DNA from: CAYUYM01 sp964449305 | GTDB lineage: Bacteria > Bacteroidota > Ignavibacteria > SZUA-365 > CAYQST01 | Direction: 5' to 3' | DNA: 12,860 bases | Assembly (NCBI GenBank): GCA_964449305.1 | Contig: CAYUYM010000098.1 | Coordinates: 1 to 12,860 of the forward strand | Shown: piece by piece, positions 6,367-12,860 of the stretch | How the letters are laid out: every line of letters begins with the position of its first letter | Position numbering within the stretch: the stretch's first letter is position 1 | Position numbers and translations under genes: made by a program | Notes under the pieces: generated by a model | What the model was told of the DNA's origin: nothing | Database searches by the model: none | The model's input: only the letters and a program-made list of their open reading frames with translations

Positions 6367-8373
6367 ATGCGTCACCTTCTTCTCATAGCGTTCATCCTTT
6401 TCGCCCTCGTACCGGTCCATGGCCAGGTGCGGATCATGCTCGGCGGTGTGGACGCGACGGCCTGGCCCCGGGTGGATCTGACCTTCCGCGTGCAGCGCGG
6501 TGCGACGCCCGTGACGGACGGCGACACAGGGCATTACCACATCCTTGATGGCGGTGTTCCGGTCACGCCCGTGATCACCTGCCCCGAGCGGCATTCGCTG
6601 CAGGCGGCACTGGCACTCGGCGTGGAGCGCTCGCTCGCCGATCTCCACGATGCGGGCATCGATGCCGCGCGGCGCCTGCTCCGCGCATGCAGCTTCCATG
6701 ACCAGCGCACACGCGCCTCGTTGTGGACCTTCGCCACCTACGTGAGCCGGGAGATCGCCACCACCTTCGACAGTACGCGGCTCGTGTCCGCGGTGAACAG
6801 CATCAGCGAGTCGCCCTGGCCATTCAACGGCACTGCGCTCTACGAGGCGATGCACCGCGCCATCGAGGATGTGAACGAATTCGGCGCCACGCCTTCGAAG
6901 GCGGTGGTGTTTGTGACCGACGGCATCAACAACACGGCGAATTACGACCGCTCGGAGGCGGACGTCATCGGACGCGCGCTGATCGACGGCATCCGCGTCT
7001 TCGTGCTGGGAGTGGGGGACAAGCCCGACGGCATCGCCTCGATGCAGCGCATCTGCACGGCGACAGGGGGCTTCTACGCCCCTGCATCGGATGCCGGCGC
7101 CTGCGACTCCATCATCCGCGCCATCACGCTGCAACCCGCCGAGACCTACTGGTGCCATGCCGTGTGGAACGACCCCGGCTGTCCGAACGGTGCCACGCGG
7201 ACGATCTCCTTTCTCCATGACCCGCACACCGGCGATCGCGACTCGGCACGCATCGCATGCACGGCACCGCGCATCGAGGCGCAGCTCACCGCGCTGCCAT
7301 TCTGGATCAGCCCGCCGACACTGGGCGGCGCGGTGGGTGACACGCTCGAGACCGCGGTCGGCATCACCAGCGCTTCACCCATCCCCGTCGATTCCCTCCG
7401 CATCACCATGCGGCACGACGGCCTTCGGCAGCTCGGAATCCCGTGGATCGATCCCGTGTGGAGCGGCTGGCAGATTGCGCTGCAACCGTCGGGCGACGAA
7501 AGCATCCTGACCATGCGCCCCCCCCCGGCATCGGGCGGCATCCCCGCCGGGCAGACGCGGATCGTGCGCATGAGTCTGGTCCGCGTCGCCGCCGGTGCCA
7601 CCGATCCCGGCCTCTCCCGCATCGAGGGTGTCGACTGTCGGGTGCTGACCTACAGCGGTTTTACCCGCGGTGGGATGGCGGTGCTCGACACCGTGTCGGC
7701 ACCCCGCGGTGGGCATGCCGCGCTGACACTGCGCCTTGCGGGCAATCGAGTGCCGGAGGGGATCCGTTCCATCGAAGTGGAGATCGTGATGCCCCGGCAG
7801 GCAGCCGGTCCGGTGGTCGCGTCGGCCATGCGCGTGCAGCCTCTCGCGGGGTGGGAACTGGTGGAGGAGCGTGTCGAAACGCATCGCGACAGCATCGCCC
7901 TCATGGCGCGTCTGCGCTCGGCCACTCCTGCGATGGCGGATGCCGCCATGGCGGAGGTGCTCATCGGCATCGACGGCACGTCCCCACCCTTCGTTCCCGT
8001 CGGGATCACCGTGCCCCTGGTGAACATCGCCACCGCGGGGGCGGTGGACGTCACCCGGCCCGGGCTCGTCGTTGTCCGCGATTCCTGCTTCAACGATGTC
8101 ATCGCCCTGAGCGGCCTCGCGGTTGTCGGGCCGCATCCGCAGCCGGTGGATCGCCGGGCGCACATCGAGATCCGCCGCCCTGAGCCCGCCCTTGTCCGGC
8201 TGGAGGTGCGCGATGCCCTCGGCCAGCTGTGCCAGCCCACCCGCACCGTGGCCTGCGGGCCCGCGCCGGTGACGGTGACCATCGATGCATCATCCCTTTC
8301 ACCCGGACTCCACCTCGTCACCGTCACTGATGGCACGGACGTCCGGAGCGTCTCCTTCATTGTCACACACTGA
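6367..8373 (+). CDS. Secreted von Willebrand factor A protein with T9SS-like C-terminal domain
   Basis: A 668-residue exported protein. The ATG at 6367 starts a signal peptide (MRHLLLIAFILFALVPVHGQ, cleavage near 20); the open frame upstream to 6178 covers the previous gene and terminator and is excluded. An Ig-like strand region (about 36-70) precedes a vWA domain (about 76-255) with F154-NGTALYEAM, which carries the MIDAS threonine T157, and VFVTDG with the MIDAS aspartate D185. The first MIDAS motif, DxSxS, is degenerate: GVERS (85-89). A long beta-rich middle of unknown type follows, then at about 579-668 a domain resembling T9SS type A sorting domains (VRLEVRDALGQ..., LSPGLHLVTVTDG). It is therefore probably a surface or secreted protein binding a partner. 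A run of nine C (7518-7526) lies inside the gene. The next gene starts nine bases after the stop. Confidence 0.8.
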   Translation: MRHLLLIAFILFALVPVHGQVRIMLGGVDATAWPRVDLTFRVQRGATPVTDGDTGHYHILDGGVPVTPVITCPERHSLQAALALGVERSLADLHDAGIDAARRLLRACSFHDQRTRASLWTFATYVSREIATTFDSTRLVSAVNSISESPWPFNGTALYEAMHRAIEDVNEFGATPSKAVVFVTDGINNTANYDRSEADVIGRALIDGIRVFVLGVGDKPDGIASMQRICTATGGFYAPASDAGACDSIIRAITLQPAETYWCHAVWNDPGCPNGATRTISFLHDPHTGDRDSARIACTAPRIEAQLTALPFWISPPTLGGAVGDTLETAVGITSASPIPVDSLRITMRHDGLRQLGIPWIDPVWSGWQIALQPSGDESILTMRPPPASGGIPAGQTRIVRMSLVRVAAGATDPGLSRIEGVDCRVLTYSGFTRGGMAVLDTVSAPRGGHAALTLRLAGNRVPEGIRSIEVEIVMPRQAAGPVVASAMRVQPLAGWELVEERVETHRDSIALMARLRSATPAMADAAMAEVLIGIDGTSPPFVPVGITVPLVNIATAGAVDVTRPGLVVVRDSCFNDVIALSGLAVVGPHPQPVDRRAHIEIRRPEPALVRLEVRDALGQLCQPTRTVACGPAPVTVTIDASSLSPGLHLVTVTDGTDVRSVSFIVTH

Positions 8374-8382
8374 TTTCCCCGC

Positions 8383-9699
8383 ATGACGTCGAGAACGATC
8401 CGCTTCATCCCCCTGCTGTTCCTGGCGCTCGGCATGGCCGCTCCCGTGCTCCATTGCCAGGAGCGGCATCAGTCGATCACCGCGCAGGCCTTTCTGCAGG
8501 CGCTCACCAGCGGCGACTGGCAGAAACTGCCGGGCCTCATCCACCCCGAGTATTACCGCAAGGCCGACACCACGCGTTGGCAGGCCCTCATGGCCACCAT
8601 GAAGCAGCGCGGCGGGGACTTCGAGCGCTTCACCTACCGGGGCACCACCATGAACCGCCGCCTGGCAAGCATGACCTACCGCGTCCGCTTCCAGCATGAT
8701 TCAGTGGACTGCACCGTGCTCGTGGACACGGTGAACCTCATCAGCGCGTTCTGGGTGGACGACATCAAACCCGTGTACCGCCACCCGCTGCCATCCTACG
8801 CCAGGCCCCGCACGTATCGTGAGATCACCATCCGCTTCGGCGACACCCTGGAGATGCGCGGGACCTTGACGCTTCCCACGCGCGTCAAACGACCGCCGCT
8901 CGTGGTCGTCATCGGCGGGACGGGAGCGCAGGACCGTGACGGCACGCTCCTCGGCAGCAAGCCCTATCGCGACATCGCCTGCGGCCTGGCGACGAAGGGC
9001 GTGGCCGTGTTCCGCTTCGACAAGCGCGCCTTCAGCAACCCGGCATCCATCGACTACGCCACCATCACGGTGGAGACGGAGGTGATGCGCGATGTGCGCA
9101 GCGCGTTGGCGCTTCTCCGCAGGCGCCGCGATGTGGACACCGCGCGCATTGTGCTCCTGGGGCATGATCTGGGCGGCATCGTCGCCCCCATGCTGGCTGC
9201 GGCCGATCCCGGCATCGCCGGCCTGGTGCTGCTCGCTGCGCCCGCCGGTCGCGTGGAGGAGCTCGCGATCGCGCAGCTCGCGGCAGCCGCGGCATCGCCC
9301 AACCTGCCGGACGACAGGCGGCAGGCCCTCAACGCGCAGATCGCCACGGGGCGGCGCATCCTCGCGGGGCAGGCGGCACCCACGGAGGTGTTCTTCTCCC
9401 TGCCCGCATCGTATTACCTCGACCTGGCCGCGCGGAACATGCGCGCCACCGTCCGCGGGCTCACCATCCCCGTGCTCTCCGTGTTCGGTCTGCATGATCA
9501 CCTCATTGATACGCGTGACCGGTTGGTATGGAACGAGCTCATCCCGGCCGGCCGGCAGACAACGCACCTGTGCACGTCATGCAACCACCTGCTCATCCCC
9601 ACGCAGGAAAGCGGTCCTGCATCGATGCGCACTTCCGGGACGGTGGATGAAGGGGTGGTGAAGGCAATCGCAGGGTGGTGTTCCACACTGGCACGGTGA
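8383..9699 (+). CDS. Exported DUF3887 / alpha-beta hydrolase with Asp at the nucleophile elbow
   Basis: A 438-residue protein with a signal peptide (core FIPLLFLALGMA, cleavage near residue 26). Residues about 30-125 resemble the NTF2-like DUF3887 domain and about 150-438 an alpha/beta hydrolase. The oxyanion strand reads VVVIGGTGAQDRDG, followed by KPYRDIACGLATKGVAVFRFDKR, typical of this secreted family. The nucleophile elbow, expected as GHSxGG, is GHDLGG (260-265), so D262 replaces serine; the GAT codon is unambiguous. The remaining triad members are plausible: D372 or D376 in LHDHLID, and H402 in CNHLLIP. Asp nucleophiles occur in epoxide hydrolases (GHDWGG) and haloalkane dehalogenases, so either a changed chemistry or loss of esterase activity is possible. 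It lies nine bases after the vWA gene and is probably cotranscribed with it. No Shine-Dalgarno is visible. Confidence 0.86.
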   Translation: MTSRTIRFIPLLFLALGMAAPVLHCQERHQSITAQAFLQALTSGDWQKLPGLIHPEYYRKADTTRWQALMATMKQRGGDFERFTYRGTTMNRRLASMTYRVRFQHDSVDCTVLVDTVNLISAFWVDDIKPVYRHPLPSYARPRTYREITIRFGDTLEMRGTLTLPTRVKRPPLVVVIGGTGAQDRDGTLLGSKPYRDIACGLATKGVAVFRFDKRAFSNPASIDYATITVETEVMRDVRSALALLRRRRDVDTARIVLLGHDLGGIVAPMLAAADPGIAGLVLLAAPAGRVEELAIAQLAAAAASPNLPDDRRQALNAQIATGRRILAGQAAPTEVFFSLPASYYLDLAARNMRATVRGLTIPVLSVFGLHDHLIDTRDRLVWNELIPAGRQTTHLCTSCNHLLIPTQESGPASMRTSGTVDEGVVKAIAGWCSTLAR

Positions 9700-9703
9700 C
9701 GGT

Positions 9704-9734
9704 TTTTTTTGCTGACCGCAAAACGGTAACTTCA
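9704..9734 (+). promoter_or_regulatory. Candidate promoter for the T9SS cargo gene
   Basis: The spacer 9700-9759 is markedly AT-richer than its surroundings. A tract of eight T (9703-9710) ending in TTTG and a TAACTTCA element (9727-9734) are placed about 15-17 bases apart, with a short inverted repeat ACCG-CAAAA-CGGT (9715-9727) between them. A start near 9740 would leave a leader of about 20 bases containing the Shine-Dalgarno. Both elements match consensus only partly. Confidence 0.28.
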
Positions 9735-9748
9735 TGCCATTGACGATC

Positions 9749-9753
9749 AGGAG
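9749..9753 (+). promoter_or_regulatory. Shine-Dalgarno AGGAG fixing the start at 9760
   Basis: AGGAG lies six bases before the ATG at 9760. It is the clearest ribosome binding site in the window, where most other genes start by overlap or have no recognisable site, and it fixes the start codon just before the signal peptide. Confidence 0.7.
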
Positions 9754-9759
9754 CTTCGA

Positions 9760-10974
9760 ATGCGCATTTCCCCGTTCATGTTCTTCCTTTCCATGCTGGT
9801 GGCCGGCACAGTGACCGTGATGGCCCAGTGTCCCCGCGAGACCGACACCCTGCAGTACTTCGATCCCAACGGGACGACCGTGGTGTTTCAGATGCCCCTG
9901 CCCACACCATGGTGGGGGGTGTTGAACACGCCCGACTTCGCGACGCGGCTCGATTCCGTGTTTGTCGGGTTCGGCATCACCCGCGCCATCGGAACGAACT
10001 TCATCGACGACACCCTGCAGTTCCGCGTGCTCGAAAACACCCTGCCGACGGTGACGACGCTGCATACGGGGCAGTTCATCCTTCCCGGCAGCTTCACCGG
10101 CACGGTGGATGACGATTTCTACCTGATCGACTATTCGTTTCTTGGAACATATCCCTTCATCAATCCTGCCCGCGATTTCTGGTATTCCTGGCGTCTCAAG
10201 GGCCCCTCCACGCACAGCGGGCATGTCCTGCTCCGGAAGCCGGCCCTGAATCCCAGTCGCTCGGTGGTGATCGGGCCAACGGGGGCGACGATGACGGCCT
10301 CGGAGTACGTCTCCTGGCAGATCCCCGACTCGGTGGATCTGTGGTTGGAGACACGGCCCTGTTACTACAACGGCGTGCCTGTGGAGCTTGCCGCATTCGA
10401 CGCCGAATACACCGGCCGCGATGTGCTGCTCACCTGGACCACCGCATCGGAGACCGACAACATGGGCTTCGCCATCGAACGCGCCATCCCTTCAATCGAC
10501 AGCGATGCACTCCTCTGGCAGAAGATCGGTTTCGTTTCCGGCAATGGCACCAGCACCGCAGAGCACCGATACACCTTTGAGGATCCCGCGCCGGTGCAGA
10601 TGGCGGACCGTCACGGCGTGCTGCGCTACCGCCTGCGTCAGGTGGACTTCGATGGTTCATTTCACCTGACACCCGTGCGCGAGGTGCGCATCCCCACATC
10701 ATTCAACGGCTTTGCGCTTCATCCCAGCCACCCCAATCCCGCCATGACCTCCGGCAATGTGATCGTGTCCTTCACCGTGCCTGTGGAGACGGGCTTGGTC
10801 ATCGGTCTTGTCGATGCCGCCGGACGTTCCGTGCGCACGCTCTTCGACGGCACACATCCTGCCGGTGCGGGATCGCTCACGATGAGCACCGACGGCCTTG
10901 TGCCGGGCGGGTATTTCGTCGTGCTTTCCTCAGGCAGCACACGCCTCTCCCAACGCCTGGTTGTGACCAGGTAG
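9760..10974 (+). CDS. T9SS cargo protein with type A sorting domain
   Basis: A 404-residue secreted protein. The signal peptide ends in TVMAQ (cleavage after residue 23). Residues about 24-200 are a unique beta-rich region, with aromatic-rich stretches such as PTPWWGV and RDFWYSW, that I cannot assign. From 206 the linker characteristic of Bacteroidota/Chlorobiota T9SS cargo begins: VPVELAAF, LTWTTASETDNMGFAIER, IGFVSGNGTS and YRLRQVDFDGSF. At about 316-404 a type A sorting domain follows, with HPNPA (324-328), VDAAGRSVRTLFDG, LVPGGYFVVLSSG and the terminal RLVVTR. This domain is expected to carry the protein across the outer membrane through T9SS and be removed or linked to the surface. Start and ribosome site are clear. 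The next gene begins 12 bases after the TAG stop and may be cotranscribed. Biological role unknown. Confidence 0.85.
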   Translation: MRISPFMFFLSMLVAGTVTVMAQCPRETDTLQYFDPNGTTVVFQMPLPTPWWGVLNTPDFATRLDSVFVGFGITRAIGTNFIDDTLQFRVLENTLPTVTTLHTGQFILPGSFTGTVDDDFYLIDYSFLGTYPFINPARDFWYSWRLKGPSTHSGHVLLRKPALNPSRSVVIGPTGATMTASEYVSWQIPDSVDLWLETRPCYYNGVPVELAAFDAEYTGRDVLLTWTTASETDNMGFAIERAIPSIDSDALLWQKIGFVSGNGTSTAEHRYTFEDPAPVQMADRHGVLRYRLRQVDFDGSFHLTPVREVRIPTSFNGFALHPSHPNPAMTSGNVIVSFTVPVETGLVIGLVDAAGRSVRTLFDGTHPAGAGSLTMSTDGLVPGGYFVVLSSGSTRLSQRLVVTR

Positions 10975-10986
10975 CGACAGCATCCG

Positions 10987-12860
10987 ATGGGGAAGAGGCG
11001 GACCACGGAGCCACCGGTCCCGCGGGTCCATCGGCTGGATCCGATGGTTGCGTTGATTCTTGCCGTCGCCTTCGGGCTGCGGCTGGCCTTCATCCTGCAG
11101 TTGCGTCAGTCTCCCTTCTTCGCGAATCCCTTCTCCGATTCCCTCGTTTTTCTGCGCATCGCCGATGATCTTCTGAACGGCCAGGCCGTACAGGCGTGGT
11201 TCATGTCGCCCCTCTATCCGTATCTCCTGGCAGCGGTGAAGGCCCTCACCGGGGATGTCCTCATCTGGATGCGCATCGTGCAGGCGGTGGCGGGGACGGC
11301 CGCTGTGGCGCTCATCCATGCCACGGGCGTGCGGTTGTATGGGCGGACAGCGGGCCGCATCGCTGCAGGGCTGGCGGCCATCTGCGCTCCGTTCATCTTC
11401 CACGATGCCCAGATCCTCTTCGACGGCCTTCAGGTGCTGCTCGTGTCTGCTGCGATGTGGTTCTTTGTGCGGGCCCTCGCAGAGCAGCGGCTGCGCGATC
11501 TTGTGTTGGCCGGCTTCGTGTGCGGCCTTCTCGCGGTGAACCGTGCGACAACGCTTCTGCTCCCTGCGCTGTTCCTCCTGCTCTGGTTCCGTGCGGGGAA
11601 GCGGTCCATCGCGCCCGTCACCGTGCTGGCATCAGTCATCATCCCCATCCTCCTCTGCATCCTGCCCTTCACGCTGCACAACCTCTCCGCCGAGGGCGTG
11701 TTCATCCCCATCACGTCATCGGGCGGATACAATCTCCACGCCGGCAACAACGCCGAGGCATCGGGATTCTACACGGTGCCGGAGCGCATCGATCTGTACG
11801 AGGATCCCAACGGCCGGCAGTACGCCGAGCGGACGCTGGGCAGAACGCTCACATCGGCCGAGGTCTCCTCGTTCTGGTCCGGGCGGGCATGGGAGTGGAT
11901 CACCGCCAACCCAGCGCGTGCGCTTGTGCTTGCCTTCGTCATGAAGCCGCTGCGCTTCTTCGCCCCTCAGGAGATCGACCAGATGGGGCTGGATCCGGGC
12001 TTCGTCCGTCAGGAGTGGTCCACGATCCTCGATCTGCCCCTCGCGGGGTTCGCGCTCGTGTTCGTGCTCGCCGCGTTCGGAGCGGTGGCCGCCCTGCGCA
12101 GCCGCGCGCCGGTCGCCGTGCCGGGCATCGTGGTGCTCGCCCTGCTTCTGGGGTCGATGGTGTTCTTCGCCAATGCGCGCATCCGGCTCGTCGCGATCCC
12201 TCCGCTGCTGCTGCTCGCGGGGCTGGCCGTGGACCGCATCATGCTGTACGTGCGCGGCCGCCGGTGGCGCGACATCGGCTTCGGTGCGCTGGCCGCCGCC
12301 GCCGCCCTTGCCGTGATGTACTTCCCGCAGGCGCCCCGGGCCACATGGGACCAGGAATACGTGCGCCTCGGGCAGATCGCGTTCTCCTCCGGGCAGACGA
12401 CGCAGGCGGAGGCACTGTTCCGGAAGTCCATCGAGCAGCGAGCGACCGTGCAGGGACTGATGAACCTGGGCAATGCGCTCGCGGTGCAGGGGAGGACGAC
12501 GCAGGCCGAACGGGCGTACGCCGACGCCCTCCGCCTCGATCCGAACCAGCCGCTCCTGCATTTCAACCTCGGGAACTTCGAGTTCGGCCGGGGCAACATC
12601 GACAACGCCATGGGAGCCTGGCAGCGGGCGGTGGATCTCCAGCCCACGCTGGCTCCGGCATGGCGCAACATGGGACTCGTGGCCATGCGGGCCGGCCACA
12701 TCCCCGAAGCCGTGCGCTTCCTCTCCAAAGCGCGAGACCATGAGAAGGATCCCGCGGCGGCAGCCGCCATCGAGCGCGATCTCCGCACACTGCGGGAGAT
12801 CCCGCAGGCGCAGCGCGCGGAAGGACGGGCCGTTCGTGGCCATCAACTGCGCCGCGATCC
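10987..12860 (+). CDS. Polytopic GT-C-like glycosyltransferase with TPR tail (3' partial)
   Basis: The frame is open to the window end, giving at least 624 residues. After a basic cytoplasmic tail (1-19), hydrophobic helices run from about 21-38 to about 432-446, some ten in all. The first outer loop, with SDSLVFLRIADDLLNG (50-65) and MSPLYPYLLA, resembles ArnT/GT39-like GT-C transferases, in which an acidic residue of this loop is catalytic; D51 or D60/D61 are candidates. After the last helix come about four TPR units (458-487, 488-521, 522-555, 556-589), including LMNLGNALAVQGRTTQAE and FNLGNFEFGRGNIDNAM. It probably moves a sugar from a lipid-linked donor onto an envelope acceptor, with the TPR part binding a partner; donor and acceptor are unknown. 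The ATG at 10987 has no Shine-Dalgarno; M20 (11044) is an alternative start but would drop the basic tail. Confidence 0.8.
   Translation, partial: MGKRRTTEPPVPRVHRLDPMVALILAVAFGLRLAFILQLRQSPFFANPFSDSLVFLRIADDLLNGQAVQAWFMSPLYPYLLAAVKALTGDVLIWMRIVQAVAGTAAVALIHATGVRLYGRTAGRIAAGLAAICAPFIFHDAQILFDGLQVLLVSAAMWFFVRALAEQRLRDLVLAGFVCGLLAVNRATTLLLPALFLLLWFRAGKRSIAPVTVLASVIIPILLCILPFTLHNLSAEGVFIPITSSGGYNLHAGNNAEASGFYTVPERIDLYEDPNGRQYAERTLGRTLTSAEVSSFWSGRAWEWITANPARALVLAFVMKPLRFFAPQEIDQMGLDPGFVRQEWSTILDLPLAGFALVFVLAAFGAVAALRSRAPVAVPGIVVLALLLGSMVFFANARIRLVAIPPLLLLAGLAVDRIMLYVRGRRWRDIGFGALAAAAALAVMYFPQAPRATWDQEYVRLGQIAFSSGQTTQAEALFRKSIEQRATVQGLMNLGNALAVQGRTTQAERAYADALRLDPNQPLLHFNLGNFEFGRGNIDNAMGAWQRAVDLQPTLAPAWRNMGLVAMRAGHIPEAVRFLSKARDHEKDPAAAAAIERDLRTLREIPQAQRAEGRAVRGHQLRRD

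Noticed and set aside
9700..9727. Terminator after the alpha/beta hydrolase, suggested by eight consecutive T
   Set aside because: I find no stable stem ending just before the T tract; the inverted repeat ACCG/CGGT lies after it and has only four base pairs. A promoter-linked AT tract is as likely.
11196..12743. Open frame of 515 codons on + within the glycosyltransferase region
   Set aside because: It is an alternative frame of the membrane protein and encodes Arg/His/Gly-rich low-complexity sequence. The frame from 10987 gives membrane helices and TPRs instead.

Overview
The window looks like a chromosomal segment from a high-GC member of the Bacteroidota/Chlorobiota group, perhaps an Ignavibacteria- or Kapabacteria-like lineage. 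The evidence is two secreted proteins with C-terminal domains of the type IX secretion (T9SS) kind, one of them preceded by a linker of the VPVEL...TWTTASETDNMGF type, and mostly absent Shine-Dalgarno sequences with many 4-base gene overlaps. Genus or species cannot be told from the sequence alone. Coding density is high and I see no mobile element, CRISPR array, tRNA or rRNA.

Layout. Bases 2-652 (+) hold the end of a PAP2-type membrane phosphatase, cut by the window edge. Converging on it is rsgA (692-1780, -), the circularly permuted ribosome-assembly GTPase. A 176-base divergent intergenic region (1781-1956) separates rsgA from a five-gene cluster on the + strand. The cluster is a DUF885 lipoprotein (1957-3687), a sugar-kinase-like APH-fold protein (3687-4787), a free-standing RapZ C-terminal domain (4784-5191), a MurU-like sugar-1-phosphate nucleotidyltransferase (5188-5922) and a small secreted arginine-rich protein (5919-6284). 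Every junction overlaps by one or four bases and a hairpin plus T-rich tract follows at 6308-6337, so this is very probably one operon.

The second half encodes surface and envelope functions: a secreted von Willebrand A protein with a T9SS-like tail (6367-8373), an exported DUF3887/alpha-beta hydrolase with an aspartate at the nucleophile elbow (8383-9699), a T9SS cargo protein with its own Shine-Dalgarno (9760-10974), and a polytopic GT-C-like glycosyltransferase with a TPR tail (10987 to the window end, open).

The most interesting unit is the operon at 1957-6284. A kinase resembling AmgK and a nucleotidyltransferase resembling MurU would together convert a free cell-wall amino sugar into its NDP form. 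The gene between them encodes only the domain that, in E. coli RapZ, senses glucosamine-6-phosphate and binds small RNAs. The lipoprotein peptidase candidate and the small cationic exported protein at the two ends would put part of the system in the envelope. That the five act together in amino-sugar salvage and its feedback control is my inference from order and overlaps; the individual family assignments rest on motifs visible in the sequence.
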